A DNA stretch of 64,000 bases from Clostridia bacterium (lineage in GTDB: Bacteria; Bacillota; Clostridia; Oscillospirales; CAG-272): NCBI GenBank assembly GCA_017472305.1, contig JAFUQP010000020.1, positions 1 through 64,000 of the forward strand. Reading direction: 5' to 3'. A program made the position numbers and the translations under genes. Below are positions 34,034 through 41,835 of the stretch, one piece after another. Numbering within the stretch: position 1 is the stretch's first letter; each line of letters starts with the position of its first letter. The notes beneath the pieces were generated by a model. It did not search any database and had not been told where the DNA came from. It worked only from the letters and a program-made list of their open reading frames with translations.

Positions 34034-35400
34034 AGCGTTACTCCGTCCTTAAATATTGAAATTTCTCTGTAATCGTGAATTTCGTTCTGGGTTTCCTTGC
34101 CCTCTGCAACACTGATAACGTACTCGAAGAGCTCGTCGGTGAGGGGGTTACCCTCGAGGGTGGGCGAGGCATCGAAGTCAATCCAGTTCTTCTTGCGCTC
34201 TGCAAGAGAGTGGTTGGTTGCAATCTTTACAGTGGGCACGGGCGCGCCAACGGGAGTTCCTCTGCCCGTCGTAAAGAGAATGATATGCACGCCTGCCGCC
34301 ATAAGGTTGGTTATCGCGACTATGTCGTTACCGGGGCCGTTAAGGAGCGAAAGTCCGTTCTTTGTGAGGGTGTCGCCGTAATCGAGAACGTCAACGACCT
34401 TTGAAAGTCCGCCCTTCTGAACGCAGCCGAGCGACTTCTCCTCGAGGGTGGTGATACCGCCCTTCTTGTTTCCGGGCGAGGGATTCTCGTAGATTACCTG
34501 ATTGTGTCTTGTGTAGTAATCCTTGAAATCGTTTATAAGCCTTACGGTCTTGTCGAATACCTCTTTATTCTCGCATCTCTGCATAAGCAGATGCTCTGCG
34601 CCGAACATCTCGGGAACCTCTGTGAGAACGCAGGAGCCGCCGTTTGCTATAACCTTATCGGAAAGTCTGCCGACAAGGGGGTTTGCGGTAATTCCGCTAT
34701 AGCCGTCGCTTCCGCCGCACTTGAGGCCTATGCGGAGCTTGGATACGGGAACGGGTGTTCTGACAAACTTCGCAGCATACGCCTTAAGCTCGTCGATAAG
34801 TGCAATTCCCGCAGCGATGTCGTCGTCGGCATCCTGGGTGTTAAGGAACTTGACTCTGTCGGGGTTATACTCGCCGAGAACCTTCTTGAACACCTCTATA
34901 TTGTTGTTCTCACAGCCGAGGCCGAGAACGAGAACGCCTGCGGCGTTGGGGTGGTTCACCATACCCTTAAGAATCTTCTGCGTTACGGTCTGGTCGTCAC
35001 CGAGCTGCGAGCAGCCGAAGGGGTGCGGAAAATACCTTGCTCCCGTAAGCTCTGCGAGTCTCTGGGACACCTTATTTACACAGCCGACGGTGTTTACAAT
35101 CCAGATTTCGTTTCTGATACCGACGTCGCCGTTCTCGCGTACGTAGCCCATAAAGGTTATTCCGGTATTCTCCTCGGGAATATCGTGGAAGGTGGGCTCG
35201 TATGTATACTCAAGGTTGCCCGAGAGGTTAGTCTTTACGTTATGGGTATGTACGTGCTCGCCTGCCTTGATATCCGAGGTTGCGTGGCCTATGGGGTTGC
35301 CGTACTTGATAATATTCTCGCCTGCCTTGATGTCGCGTAGCGCGTACTTATGGCCGTCGGCAAGGTTTATATCTACGTTGTCAAGCTTGTTAATAATCAT
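34030..35400 (-). CDS. uxaA: Altronate dehydratase
   Basis: Dehydrates D-altronate to 2-keto-3-deoxygluconate. A SAF-like N-terminal domain (about 1-95, with HVHTHNVKTNL) is joined to the D-galactarate/altronate dehydratase domain (about 105-456). The latter includes RNEIWIVNTVGC, FPHPFGCSQLGDD and LKCGGSDGYSG; the cysteines probably bind an iron cofactor. The intact protein is 456 residues, slightly shorter than E. coli UxaA, mostly at the C-terminus. It is co-transcribed with uxaB and uxaC. Confidence 0.96.
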   Translation of the reverse strand: MIINKLDNVDINLADGHKYALRDIKAGENIIKYGNPIGHATSDIKAGEHVHTHNVKTNLSGNLEYTYEPTFHDIPEENTGITFMGYVRENGDVGIRNEIWIVNTVGCVNKVSQRLAELTGARYFPHPFGCSQLGDDQTVTQKILKGMVNHPNAAGVLVLGLGCENNNIEVFKKVLGEYNPDRVKFLNTQDADDDIAAGIALIDELKAYAAKFVRTPVPVSKLRIGLKCGGSDGYSGITANPLVGRLSDKVIANGGSCVLTEVPEMFGAEHLLMQRCENKEVFDKTVRLINDFKDYYTRHNQVIYENPSPGNKKGGITTLEEKSLGCVQKGGLSKVVDVLDYGDTLTKNGLSLLNGPGNDIVAITNLMAAGVHIILFTTGRGTPVGAPVPTVKIATNHSLAERKKNWIDFDASPTLEGNPLTDELFEYVISVAEGKETQNEIHDYREISIFKDGVTL

Positions 35401-35411
35401 TTCAGTTCCCT

Positions 35412-36698
35412 TTACTTTATATACTTCTCAACCTCGGGAAGAAGACGTGTGAGGTCCTCGCCCCAAAGCTTGTCGTTTGCGAGTATTTCAGCGGTTGTAG
35501 CATTCTTCATAAACTCGGCTACCTCGGGTGCATCGTTTACCATATCGGTCTTATAGAACTCGATAAGCTTCGCAAAGGAGAAGAGGAGAGTTTCGGGCAT
35601 CTTGCCGTATCTCTTTATGTACTCGAGAATAGAGGGGAGAACTCTAACCTTGAACTTGGATACCGAGTTGAGAGCTATAGAGGAGAGGTAATGCTTGATG
35701 TAGGGGTTGCCGAAGCGCTCAAGCACCGAGTTTGCGTAGGAGAGAAGCTCCTCGCGGGGAAGGTCGAGGGTGGGAATTATCTCGTCGAACACGCACTTTC
35801 TGATATGGGCGTTCATTACCTCGTCGTCGATGCAGCTCTTGACGGTGTCAAGTCCCGAAAGAAGCGCGTAGGGAACGAGAGAGGTGTGTGCGCCGTTGAG
35901 AATTCTTACCTTTCTTGTGCGGTACATCTCGAGCTTGTCGGGGGTTACTATTACGTTGAGGCCCGCCGAGGAGAAGGGGAGCTCCTTCTCGATATCGAAG
36001 TCGGTTTCGATTACCCAGAGGTGGAAGAACTCCGAGGTGTTAACCATATTGTCCTCGTATCCGAGCTGCATATCCTCGCCCTTCGGGTAGCCTGTGTTGA
36101 TACGGTCAACGAGAGTGTTGGTGAACACGTTCTTCTCGTTTACCCAAGCCTTGAAGTCCTCGGAAAGTCCCCAGAGGTCTGCATACTTAAGCACGCACTT
36201 CTTAAGGTTGTCGCCGTTTCTGTCGATAAGCTCGCAGGGAAGGAAAATAAATCCGTCAAGTCCCAGCTCGAAGCGGCGCTTAAGAAGAAGAGTTACCTTT
36301 GCGGGGAAGGTCTTGGGGGGAGCGTCCGTAATCTTATCCTCATCCGAGAATACTATGCCCGACTCGGTGGTGTTCGATACCACAAAGCGCATCTCGGGCT
36401 GCTCGGCAAGCGCAAGATATCCCGCAAAGTCCTCGTAGGGCTTAACGCATCTCGATATTACGTCAACGAGAGTCTTGTCAACTCCCTCAACGCCTCTGAT
36501 TACGTGGGTATATACGCAGTTCTGTGCGGAGAGCATATCGCACATTCCCTGCTCTATCGGCTGAACGACTACAACGCTGCCGTTGAAGTCGGACTTCTCG
36601 TTTACCTTCTGAAGCATCCAATCAACGAAGCCGCGAAGGAAGCCGCCCTCACCGAACTGAATAACCCTTTCGCATCTCGCAGTCTTTTCAAAATTCAT
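35412..36698 (-). CDS. uxaB: Tagaturonate reductase
   Basis: Reduces D-tagaturonate to D-altronate with NADH; a mannitol-dehydrogenase-family protein. RVIQFGEGGFLRGF at 11-24 is the Rossmann nucleotide loop, and KVRILNGAHTSLVPYA is the catalytic lysine-containing segment. At 428 residues it is slightly short of E. coli UxaB (483). I separate UxaB from fructuronate reductase UxuB by its operon partners. Its promoter lies in the 181-base divergent region shared with the AraC-type gene. Confidence 0.93.
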   Translation of the reverse strand: MNFEKTARCERVIQFGEGGFLRGFVDWMLQKVNEKSDFNGSVVVVQPIEQGMCDMLSAQNCVYTHVIRGVEGVDKTLVDVISRCVKPYEDFAGYLALAEQPEMRFVVSNTTESGIVFSDEDKITDAPPKTFPAKVTLLLKRRFELGLDGFIFLPCELIDRNGDNLKKCVLKYADLWGLSEDFKAWVNEKNVFTNTLVDRINTGYPKGEDMQLGYEDNMVNTSEFFHLWVIETDFDIEKELPFSSAGLNVIVTPDKLEMYRTRKVRILNGAHTSLVPYALLSGLDTVKSCIDDEVMNAHIRKCVFDEIIPTLDLPREELLSYANSVLERFGNPYIKHYLSSIALNSVSKFKVRVLPSILEYIKRYGKMPETLLFSFAKLIEFYKTDMVNDAPEVAEFMKNATTAEILANDKLWGEDLTRLLPEVEKYIK

Positions 36699-36742
36699 CT
36701 GTTTATCCTCACTTTTTGAAAAATATTTGATTTCTCACCTAT

Positions 36743-36748
36743 ATTATA
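36743..36748 (-). promoter_or_regulatory. Probable -10 of the uxa operon
   Basis: TATAAT on the minus strand. The matching -35 is poor, AGGCAA-like, and directly upstream lies one of the direct repeats, so the promoter probably needs an activator. Confidence 0.5.
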
Positions 36749-36773
36749 AATCAACAAAATCATAATTGCCTTG

Positions 36774-36822
36774 AAATCTTTGATTTTTTATCGGCTTTTT
36801 CGAGAAAAATCTTGATTTTTTT
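36774..36822. promoter_or_regulatory. Direct repeats, candidate AraC-type binding sites
   Basis: AAATCTTTGATTTTTT (36774-36789) and AAATCTTGATTTTTTT (36807-36822) recur 33 bases apart, about three helical turns, between the divergent uxa and araC-type promoters. The second overlaps the -35 of the regulator gene. Confidence 0.6.
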
Positions 36823-36840
36823 GATTATTTGTGCTAACAT
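36812..36840 (+). promoter_or_regulatory. Promoter of the AraC-type regulator gene
   Basis: TTGATT (36812-36817), 17 bases, and TAACAT (36835-36840) preceded by TGC, an extended -10. Confidence 0.55.
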
Positions 36841-36879
36841 AGATACAGAACAGTAAAAATAAATGCGAGGTGGTATACG

Positions 36880-37677
36880 ATGGCTCAACTAAGGTTGCCC
36901 GACGGGTGGACGTTTCTTATGAACAACAGGCGGCACACCGGTAACGTTATGCACTCGCATCACTATCACGATATTCTCGAGATATACTATATGGCAAGCG
37001 GAAAGTGCAGTTACTTTATAGACGGCAAGTCCTACGAGGTGCTGACAGGCGACGTTGTGCTTATTCCCGAGGGGGTTATTCACAAGACCATATACGGCAC
37101 AGAGGAGCATTCGAGAATACTGATAGAATGCTCGGGACATTTCGTGCCCGACGAGGTGCGCGGAAGGCTTGGAACTATGCTCCATCTCTACCGAAATCCG
37201 ACGGTGTCGCGTGACGTGCACGCGCTCCTTAAGAATATCGAGGCGGAGTACAGAAATCCCGACGAGTTCACGCCCTCGGCGCTGCTCGCTCATATGCACC
37301 TGCTATTTTATTTCCTCGTCAGAAATCAGCACCTCGCAAGCGCCGACGACAAGAAAAATCCTCTGATAGAAAACGTCGTCAGCTACATAAAAAAGAATTT
37401 TGCATCGGATATCACCCTTTCCTCTGTTGCAAAGGAGCATTTCGTGAGTCCCGAGCACCTCTCGCGCAGCTTCAAGCGCGGCACGGGCTTCGGATTTAAC
37501 GAATATCTGACGCTCGTCAGGCTCCAGCACGCCGAGTACCTCCTGAAGGAAAGAAAGCACGAGAGCATCTCGAGCATTGCATACAGCTCAGGCTTCAACG
37601 ACTCGAATTATTTCTCGGACAAGTTCAAGCGGGCGTACGGCGTATCGCCGCTTAAATACAGCAAGGATTACAGATAA
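36880..37677 (+). CDS. AraC family transcriptional regulator with cupin domain
   Basis: A 265-residue regulator. An N-terminal cupin-like sensor (about 1-130) begins around HSHHYHDILEIYY and contains GDVVLIPEGVIHKT. The C-terminal AraC domain (about 165-265) holds two helix-turn-helix motifs: ITLSSVAKEHFVSPEHLSR and SISSIAYSSGFNDSNYFSDK, then the closing GVSPLKYSKD. It is divergent from the uxa operon, so it probably responds to a hexuronate or oligogalacturonide and controls that operon and itself. GAGGTGG lies nine bases before the ATG. Confidence 0.92.
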   Translation: MAQLRLPDGWTFLMNNRRHTGNVMHSHHYHDILEIYYMASGKCSYFIDGKSYEVLTGDVVLIPEGVIHKTIYGTEEHSRILIECSGHFVPDEVRGRLGTMLHLYRNPTVSRDVHALLKNIEAEYRNPDEFTPSALLAHMHLLFYFLVRNQHLASADDKKNPLIENVVSYIKKNFASDITLSSVAKEHFVSPEHLSRSFKRGTGFGFNEYLTLVRLQHAEYLLKERKHESISSIAYSSGFNDSNYFSDKFKRAYGVSPLKYSKDYR

Positions 37678-37714
37678 AACCGCCTCACAAGGCGTATATT
37701 ATAAGGAGAAAACA

Positions 37715-38509
37715 ATGGATATTCGCACAATTATGGGAGATGAAAACGAAAAGCCGCTTGACAGGCTGGTATCAGACGGCGGCTTCACCGGTATTTTCAG
37801 AACTATCGCCTGCGTTGGCGACAGCCTTGCCTCGGGTGAGTTCGAGGTTAAGCGCGTAAGCGACGGAACAACAATGTACCTTGACCGCTACGACTATTCG
37901 TGGGGACAGTATATCGCGAGAATGGCGGGCTCTACCGTTTACAACTTCTCAAAGGGCGGTATGACCGCAAGAGAGTATATGCAGTCGTTTGCAAACGCTA
38001 ACGGCTTCTTCCGTCCCGAGCTTGCAGCGAACGCATATATTATCGCGCTCGGTGTCAACGACCTGCTTAACAGAAAGTGGGAGCTTGGCTCGATTGACGA
38101 TATCGATATGAATGACTACAGAAACAACAAGGACACCTTTATCGGTAACTACGCGGCAATTATACAGAAGTATAAGGAGATTTCTCCCGACGCGCGCTTC
38201 TTCCTCGTTACTATGCCCACCGGCAGATCTGCAAGCTGCGACGAGCTTGTGAAGGCACACAGGGATACGATGCTGAAGTTTGCCGAAATATTCAAAAACA
38301 CCTACGTTATAGATATGTTCACCTACGCACCGACGTACGACGCGGAATTCAAGAAGAATTTTTATCTCAACGGACATATGAACCCTATGGGATATCTTCT
38401 CACTGCCAAATTCTTTACGTCCTACATTGATTACATAATCAGACACAATATGCCCGACTTCAAGGACGTCGGACTTATGGGTATTGAGTACGACAGAAGC
38501 AAGCTTTGA
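37715..38509 (+). CDS. SGNH/GDSL hydrolase
   Basis: A 264-residue esterase-like protein. Block I is GDSLASG with the nucleophile S37. The YNFSKGG block (glycine oxyanion) follows, then GVND at 113-116 with the asparagine. The last block has H221 in LNGHMNP, where the usual Asp of DxxH is missing. No signal peptide is seen, so it likely acts inside the cell, perhaps removing acetyl groups from imported sugar. It lies 37 bases after the AraC-type gene with AAGGAG before the ATG, and is likely co-transcribed. The link to pectin breakdown is inferred from context. Confidence 0.82.
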   Translation: MDIRTIMGDENEKPLDRLVSDGGFTGIFRTIACVGDSLASGEFEVKRVSDGTTMYLDRYDYSWGQYIARMAGSTVYNFSKGGMTAREYMQSFANANGFFRPELAANAYIIALGVNDLLNRKWELGSIDDIDMNDYRNNKDTFIGNYAAIIQKYKEISPDARFFLVTMPTGRSASCDELVKAHRDTMLKFAEIFKNTYVIDMFTYAPTYDAEFKKNFYLNGHMNPMGYLLTAKFFTSYIDYIIRHNMPDFKDVGLMGIEYDRSKL

Positions 38510-38538
38510 TAATCAAAAATACAAAAGTATAGAAAAAT

Positions 38539-38588
38539 CAGCACCGCAAAGACCGACTCCACTCGAGCCGTATGCGGTGCTGTTTTTT
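38539..38588. terminator. Terminator after the SGNH hydrolase
   Basis: CAGCACCGCA (38539-38548) pairs with TGCGGTGCTG (38573-38582), followed by six Ts. The other strand also ends in a T-run, so it may serve the convergent gene at 38609. Confidence 0.78.
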
Positions 38589-38608
38589 GCCTTGTTTTGT
38601 GCTTTTTG

Positions 38609-39385
38609 CTAGGTTTTGTTTACAAAATCCGCGATTTTATAGAGGTGCGCCCTACCCTCTGTGCCTATACGTTCGATTATTCCGTGGGTTAAGAGGAGCT
38701 TCTTTGCAAAGCTCGTCTTTCGCGATTGAAGCCCGAGTGCGCGTGAAAGAGCTGACGAGGTAAAGGTCGTACAAAGCCCTTCGGGAAGAAGCTCGCATAG
38801 CTCCTGCGGTGAGCGAAGGTCAACTACGTCGGCTATGGCGGTGGGAATTTTGTTGAGCTTCGTTGCGCGACGCTTTCTGTCAGCTCCGTATCCGTCGAGC
38901 AGCTTATATTCGTCGGCATCAAGCATTACTATTCTAATTAGAAGATTTTCGTTTCCGAGAAGCTCCGAGATTGAGGATAGCTCGGGCAATGCGTCGGAAG
39001 GTCTTCCTCGCCTCGGTGAGCGCCGCTTTTCGGATAGCTCCCCCGACTCGGGGTCAAGCCAGGCAAGGCTTTTTTCGCGGATTATGGGAATAATTACCGT
39101 TACCTTTTCCGTGGGAAGAAGCTTTTTCAGTTTCGGTAGAAGCTTTATAAGGCTTCCCGTCTGTATTTCTGTTATGCCGCGCTCGTTCTTGATATCCGCA
39201 ACGCTGCCGAGGTGCTTTACCTCGTGGTACTCTTCGCGAGGCTCGACGGTGTATTTAAGAACCCTGTGAAGCAGCTTTTCGGATAGCGTTCCGACGCCCT
39301 TCTCTACACTGAATTCCGACAGTGCCGAGGCTCGTGCCGACTGAAAGCGCGAGGTGTACTCGGCAAGTACAAGGTCATTCCTCAT
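38609..39385 (-). CDS. Uncharacterised protein: PD-(D/E)xK-like N-terminus and winged-helix C-terminus
   Basis: A 258-residue protein. The first half has a pattern like a restriction-endonuclease fold: E36 in LSEKLLH, H60-GSVADIK with D64, and ITEIQTGSLIKLLPKL with E73-x-Q75. A basic linker follows (KRRSPRRGRPSD), then KLLDGYGADRKRRATKLNKIP. The C-terminus is a winged helix (TSSALSRALGL, then HGIIERIGTEGRAHLYK). I believe homologues of this kind are common in Clostridia without a known role. Nuclease activity is inference. It overlaps the ybaK stop by 11 bases, and no good ribosome site precedes its ATG. Confidence 0.7.
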   Translation of the reverse strand: MRNDLVLAEYTSRFQSARASALSEFSVEKGVGTLSEKLLHRVLKYTVEPREEYHEVKHLGSVADIKNERGITEIQTGSLIKLLPKLKKLLPTEKVTVIIPIIREKSLAWLDPESGELSEKRRSPRRGRPSDALPELSSISELLGNENLLIRIVMLDADEYKLLDGYGADRKRRATKLNKIPTAIADVVDLRSPQELCELLPEGLCTTFTSSALSRALGLQSRKTSFAKKLLLTHGIIERIGTEGRAHLYKIADFVNKT

Positions 39386-39857
39386 TGACAGAGGGAATTT
39401 GGGTAACGTCTACCCAAGCCTCGGGAGAGGTTGCAAGCTCAAGCTCCGATACTGTAAGCTCTACCGCGCTGCTTGCCGTTCCCGCCGCGGGATATACGAC
39501 GTCGAAGCGGCGAAGCGAGCCGTCAAGGTAGACCTTTACTCCCGAATTAATTCCAAAGGGGCAAACTCCGCCGACGGCGTGGCCGACGAGGGCTTCGACC
39601 TCATCGTGAGAAATCATTTTAGCCTTTGTATGGAAGTTGTCCTTGAATTTTCTGTTATCGATTTTTGCATCTCCGGCAGCTACGACAAGTATAGCTCCCT
39701 CGGGGGTAAGAAAGGACAAGGTTTTGGCAATTCTCGCTTCCGATGTACCGAGTGCCTCCGCAGCAAGCGCCACGGTTGCGCTGGATACCTCAAAAAGTCT
39801 TATTCTATCCCCGAGCCCGAATTTTTCAAGATGCTCCTTTGCTCTTTCGTACGACAT
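39375..39857 (-). CDS. ybaK: YbaK/EbsC family aminoacyl-tRNA deacylase
   Basis: Hydrolyses mischarged aminoacyl-tRNA, such as Cys-tRNA(Pro). The 160-residue protein has the essential lysine K45 in RIAKTLSF and the GGVCPFG loop near 96-102. Length is typical for the free-standing form. It has a consensus promoter (39902-39930) and GGAG-like bases before the ATG. It shares its last 11 bases with the nuclease-like gene downstream, so the two may be translationally coupled. Confidence 0.88.
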   Translation of the reverse strand: MSYERAKEHLEKFGLGDRIRLFEVSSATVALAAEALGTSEARIAKTLSFLTPEGAILVVAAGDAKIDNRKFKDNFHTKAKMISHDEVEALVGHAVGGVCPFGINSGVKVYLDGSLRRFDVVYPAAGTASSAVELTVSELELATSPEAWVDVTQIPSVNEE

Positions 39858-39901
39858 TTCTTTCTCCTTTTGGGCGTTGCCCTAAAACGTTTAGCATACG
39901 T

Positions 39902-39930
39902 ATTATACACCCGAGGGGAGTGTTTGTCAA
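39902..39930 (-). promoter_or_regulatory. Consensus sigma-A promoter of ybaK
   Basis: TTGACA (39925-39930), 17 bases and TATAAT (39902-39907) on the minus strand. Confidence 0.85.
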
Positions 39931-40008
39931 GCTATGAATATTTTTCCCTTCGGTGGCAAAGAATAGTAAGGAATTATCCGTCACACGACGGCACTCAGGA
40001 GAGGAAAA

Positions 40009-41280
40009 ATGAAAAAGTTTGTTGCAATTCTGCTTTCTGCCTTGATTTTGACAACCGTTGTTTACACATCAGCTTCTGCGAGCGGTAGCTTCGGGTATGC
40101 TATGGAGGTTCTCTCGGAGGAAGTTACGCTTATTAAGACAGGACTTTTCGGCAAGAAAATCACCTTCAGCGACTCCGACTTCAAGTCGGCACTGTGTCTA
40201 TCCGACTTTGATAGTATCACGGTAACGAAAATTCCGCCCTCGACAGAGGGGACGCTTTTTGCCTCGGGTAGGCGGGTAAAAGAGGGGCGCGTTATCAGCC
40301 GCAGGCATCTCTCGACGCTTGTGTTCGTTCCCGCGAGCGATGCTGTAAGTGAGTCGAGGTTTCTCTTTAGTGTCGAAGGGTATGCTGGTGGCGAGGAAAT
40401 CGAGTGCGTTCTGAAATTCATTGACAGAGTGAATTACGCACCTAAAATCGACGCGGCGGTTTCTGCGGCTTCGGTGAAAACGCAGGAGGGCATATCGGTT
40501 TACGGAAGGCTCGACGGAGAGGACCCCGAAGGTGACGGACTCGAGTTCATTATCGTCACCTATCCTAAGCGCGGTACGGTTGACATTATTGATGCCGCCA
40601 CGGGACGCTACACTTATACTCCCGAGGACGGCTACACAGGCTCCGACAGATTCACCTACGTTGTGCGCGACGAGTACGGCAACTATTCTGAGCCTTGCTC
40701 GGTCAGTCTTCGGGTCAGCGCGAGAATGTGCGAGGTTGACTACTACGACATGGAGGGTCGCGAGGAATACAATGCGGCTGTTGCTATGACGGCTATGGGG
40801 ATTATGGACGGCAGAGTGCTTGGCGACGGCAACTACTTTGAGCCGGACAAGGCGCTTTCGCGCGCGGAGTTTCTGTCTGTTGCAATGAAGGCGTCGGGGA
40901 TAAAGGCAGACAGCACTCTGTCGGCAAGCTTCTTTGACGACGACGGTGAAATTCCCCCTGCCCTTCGCGGCTACGTTGCGACGGCGCAGAGGCTTGGTAT
41001 TATTGTTGGCGACTTTAAGGACGGGCAGCTTCTCTTCTCGCCGAATGGGGAAATTACGAAATACGAGGCGGCGAAGATTATGTGCGCGCTTCTCGGTGCT
41101 GAAGGCGAGGGCGAGGAAAGCGTGTTTGCCGAGGAGAGCGTGCCCGTATGGGCAAGGAGTGCCGTCGGTGCAATGCGCTCTCTGGGAATTTTCGACGCAG
41201 ACTCCCCCGAGGACCTTTCGGAATCGGTGACACGTGCCGACGCGGCAAGATATCTTTATAAGCTGAGTGAGATAAAGTAA
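40009..41280 (+). CDS. Secreted S-layer-homology protein with cadherin-like domain
   Basis: A 423-residue exported protein with a signal peptide (residues 1-25). A cadherin/Ig-like domain of the tandem-95 type is at about 145-240 (DGEDPEGDGLEFIIV, YTYTPEDGYTGSDRFTYVV). Three SLH-like repeats follow from about 250 (AMGIMDGRVLGDG, AQRLGIIVGDFKDG, SLGIFDADSPE), which normally bind pyruvylated secondary wall polymer. It is thus a cell-wall-attached surface protein. AGGAGAGG lies directly before the ATG. The SLH repeats would bind a polymer such as that predicted from 50336-55880, but the link is speculative. Confidence 0.85.
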   Translation: MKKFVAILLSALILTTVVYTSASASGSFGYAMEVLSEEVTLIKTGLFGKKITFSDSDFKSALCLSDFDSITVTKIPPSTEGTLFASGRRVKEGRVISRRHLSTLVFVPASDAVSESRFLFSVEGYAGGEEIECVLKFIDRVNYAPKIDAAVSAASVKTQEGISVYGRLDGEDPEGDGLEFIIVTYPKRGTVDIIDAATGRYTYTPEDGYTGSDRFTYVVRDEYGNYSEPCSVSLRVSARMCEVDYYDMEGREEYNAAVAMTAMGIMDGRVLGDGNYFEPDKALSRAEFLSVAMKASGIKADSTLSASFFDDDGEIPPALRGYVATAQRLGIIVGDFKDGQLLFSPNGEITKYEAAKIMCALLGAEGEGEESVFAEESVPVWARSAVGAMRSLGIFDADSPEDLSESVTRADAARYLYKLSEIK

Positions 41281-41288
41281 GAAAATGC

Positions 41289-41319
41289 AGGGACAGAGAT
41301 TGCCGTAATCTCTGTCCCT
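41289..41319 (+). terminator. Terminator after the SLH protein
   Basis: AGGGACAGAGATT (41289-41301) pairs perfectly with AATCTCTGTCCCT (41307-41319), a five-base loop, with only a weak T-tract (TATAATTTTTA) after it. Confidence 0.75.
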
Positions 41320-41333
41320 TATAATTTTTATCC

Positions 41334-41345
41334 AATGTATACATT
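41334..41345. promoter_or_regulatory. Palindromic operator 1 of the small Cro/CI regulator
   Basis: AATGTATACATT is a perfect 12-base palindrome, 77 bases before the ATG of the regulator. A one-mismatch twin lies at 41389-41400. Confidence 0.6.
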
Positions 41346-41385
41346 ATATAACGTGAAAATCTATATGTCAAGAGATTTTTTGAAT

Positions 41386-41391
41386 TATAAT
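41386..41391 (+). promoter_or_regulatory. -10 box of the small Cro/CI regulator
   Basis: TATAAT overlaps operator 2; no good -35 is present, though ATGTCA at 41365-41370 is a weak candidate. Confidence 0.5.
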
Positions 41392-41400
41392 GTAGACATT
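41389..41400. promoter_or_regulatory. Operator 2 of the small Cro/CI regulator
   Basis: AATGTAGACATT differs from operator 1 by one base and overlaps the end of the -10 box, which suits autorepression. The centres are 55 bases apart. Confidence 0.6.
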
Positions 41401-41421
41401 AACTAATGCAAGGAGCAGATT

Positions 41422-41625
41422 ATGCATTTCAGAATAGATGAAATACTTAAGGAGAAAAACAAAACCCGCTATTGGCTTTACATTCAGCTTGGATTAAGCT
41501 ATCAAAACTTCAAGAAGCTTGTTGAAAACGAAACAAGCGGAATAAGATTTGAAAATCTGAAGGCGATTTGTGATATTCTGGAGTGTACTCCGAACGATTT
41601 GTTTGTTGAGTACCATAATAAATAA
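41422..41625 (+). CDS. Small Cro/CI-type helix-turn-helix regulator
   Basis: A 67-residue single-domain DNA-binding protein: five helices with the recognition region LSYQNFKKLVENET and the C-terminal ICDILECTPNDLF, which marks the Xre/YozG-like small regulators of Firmicutes. AGGAG lies six bases before the ATG. Two nearly equal palindromes in its leader suggest that it controls its own promoter. It has no apparent toxin partner; the next feature is a terminator and then a possible small RNA. Confidence 0.88.
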   Translation: MHFRIDEILKEKNKTRYWLYIQLGLSYQNFKKLVENETSGIRFENLKAICDILECTPNDLFVEYHNK

Positions 41626-41664
41626 ATCTATGCAACTTTCCTGCGTTACTTTAGTTTTGGCTTG

Positions 41665-41693
41665 TCCCCCTCTTTCTGAGGGGGATTTTTTTT
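41665..41693 (+). terminator. Terminator after the small regulator
   Basis: TCCCCCTC (41665-41672) pairs with GAGGGGGA (41678-41685), followed by eight Ts. Confidence 0.9.
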
Positions 41694-41800
41694 GACAATT
41701 TAATTTCAAGACGGTGGATTATTATCCTATGAAGAAATTTGATTATTTTAAAGGAATGCAGCCGTGAATAATTATACAGTAGTAATTTATCAAATTATTA

Positions 41801-41829
41801 TTAACTTGAAATTGCAATAATGATATACT
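41801..41829 (+). promoter_or_regulatory. Promoter of the candidate small RNA
   Basis: TTAACT (41801-41806), 17 bases and TATACT (41824-41829). The predicted +1 is near 41836, where the first hairpin begins. Confidence 0.5.
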
Positions 41830-41835
41830 ATTGAT

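Noticed and set aside
32813..34072. 419-codon open frame antisense to uxaC
   Set aside because: It mirrors the uxaC coding frame; uxaC is a certain gene and the antisense frame has no recognisable domain.
34504..36719. Long open frames antisense to uxaA and uxaB
   Set aside because: Same explanation: shadow frames of highly biased, clearly identified genes.
38612..38630. Motif like the mgl palindrome at the end of the nuclease-like gene
   Set aside because: It lies in the last codons and stop codon of that gene and is imperfect, so it is not called as a site.
41729..41767. Twelve-residue open frame MKKFDYFKGMQP between the small regulator and the candidate small RNA
   Set aside because: The ribosome site is poor and the peptide is too short to support from sequence alone.
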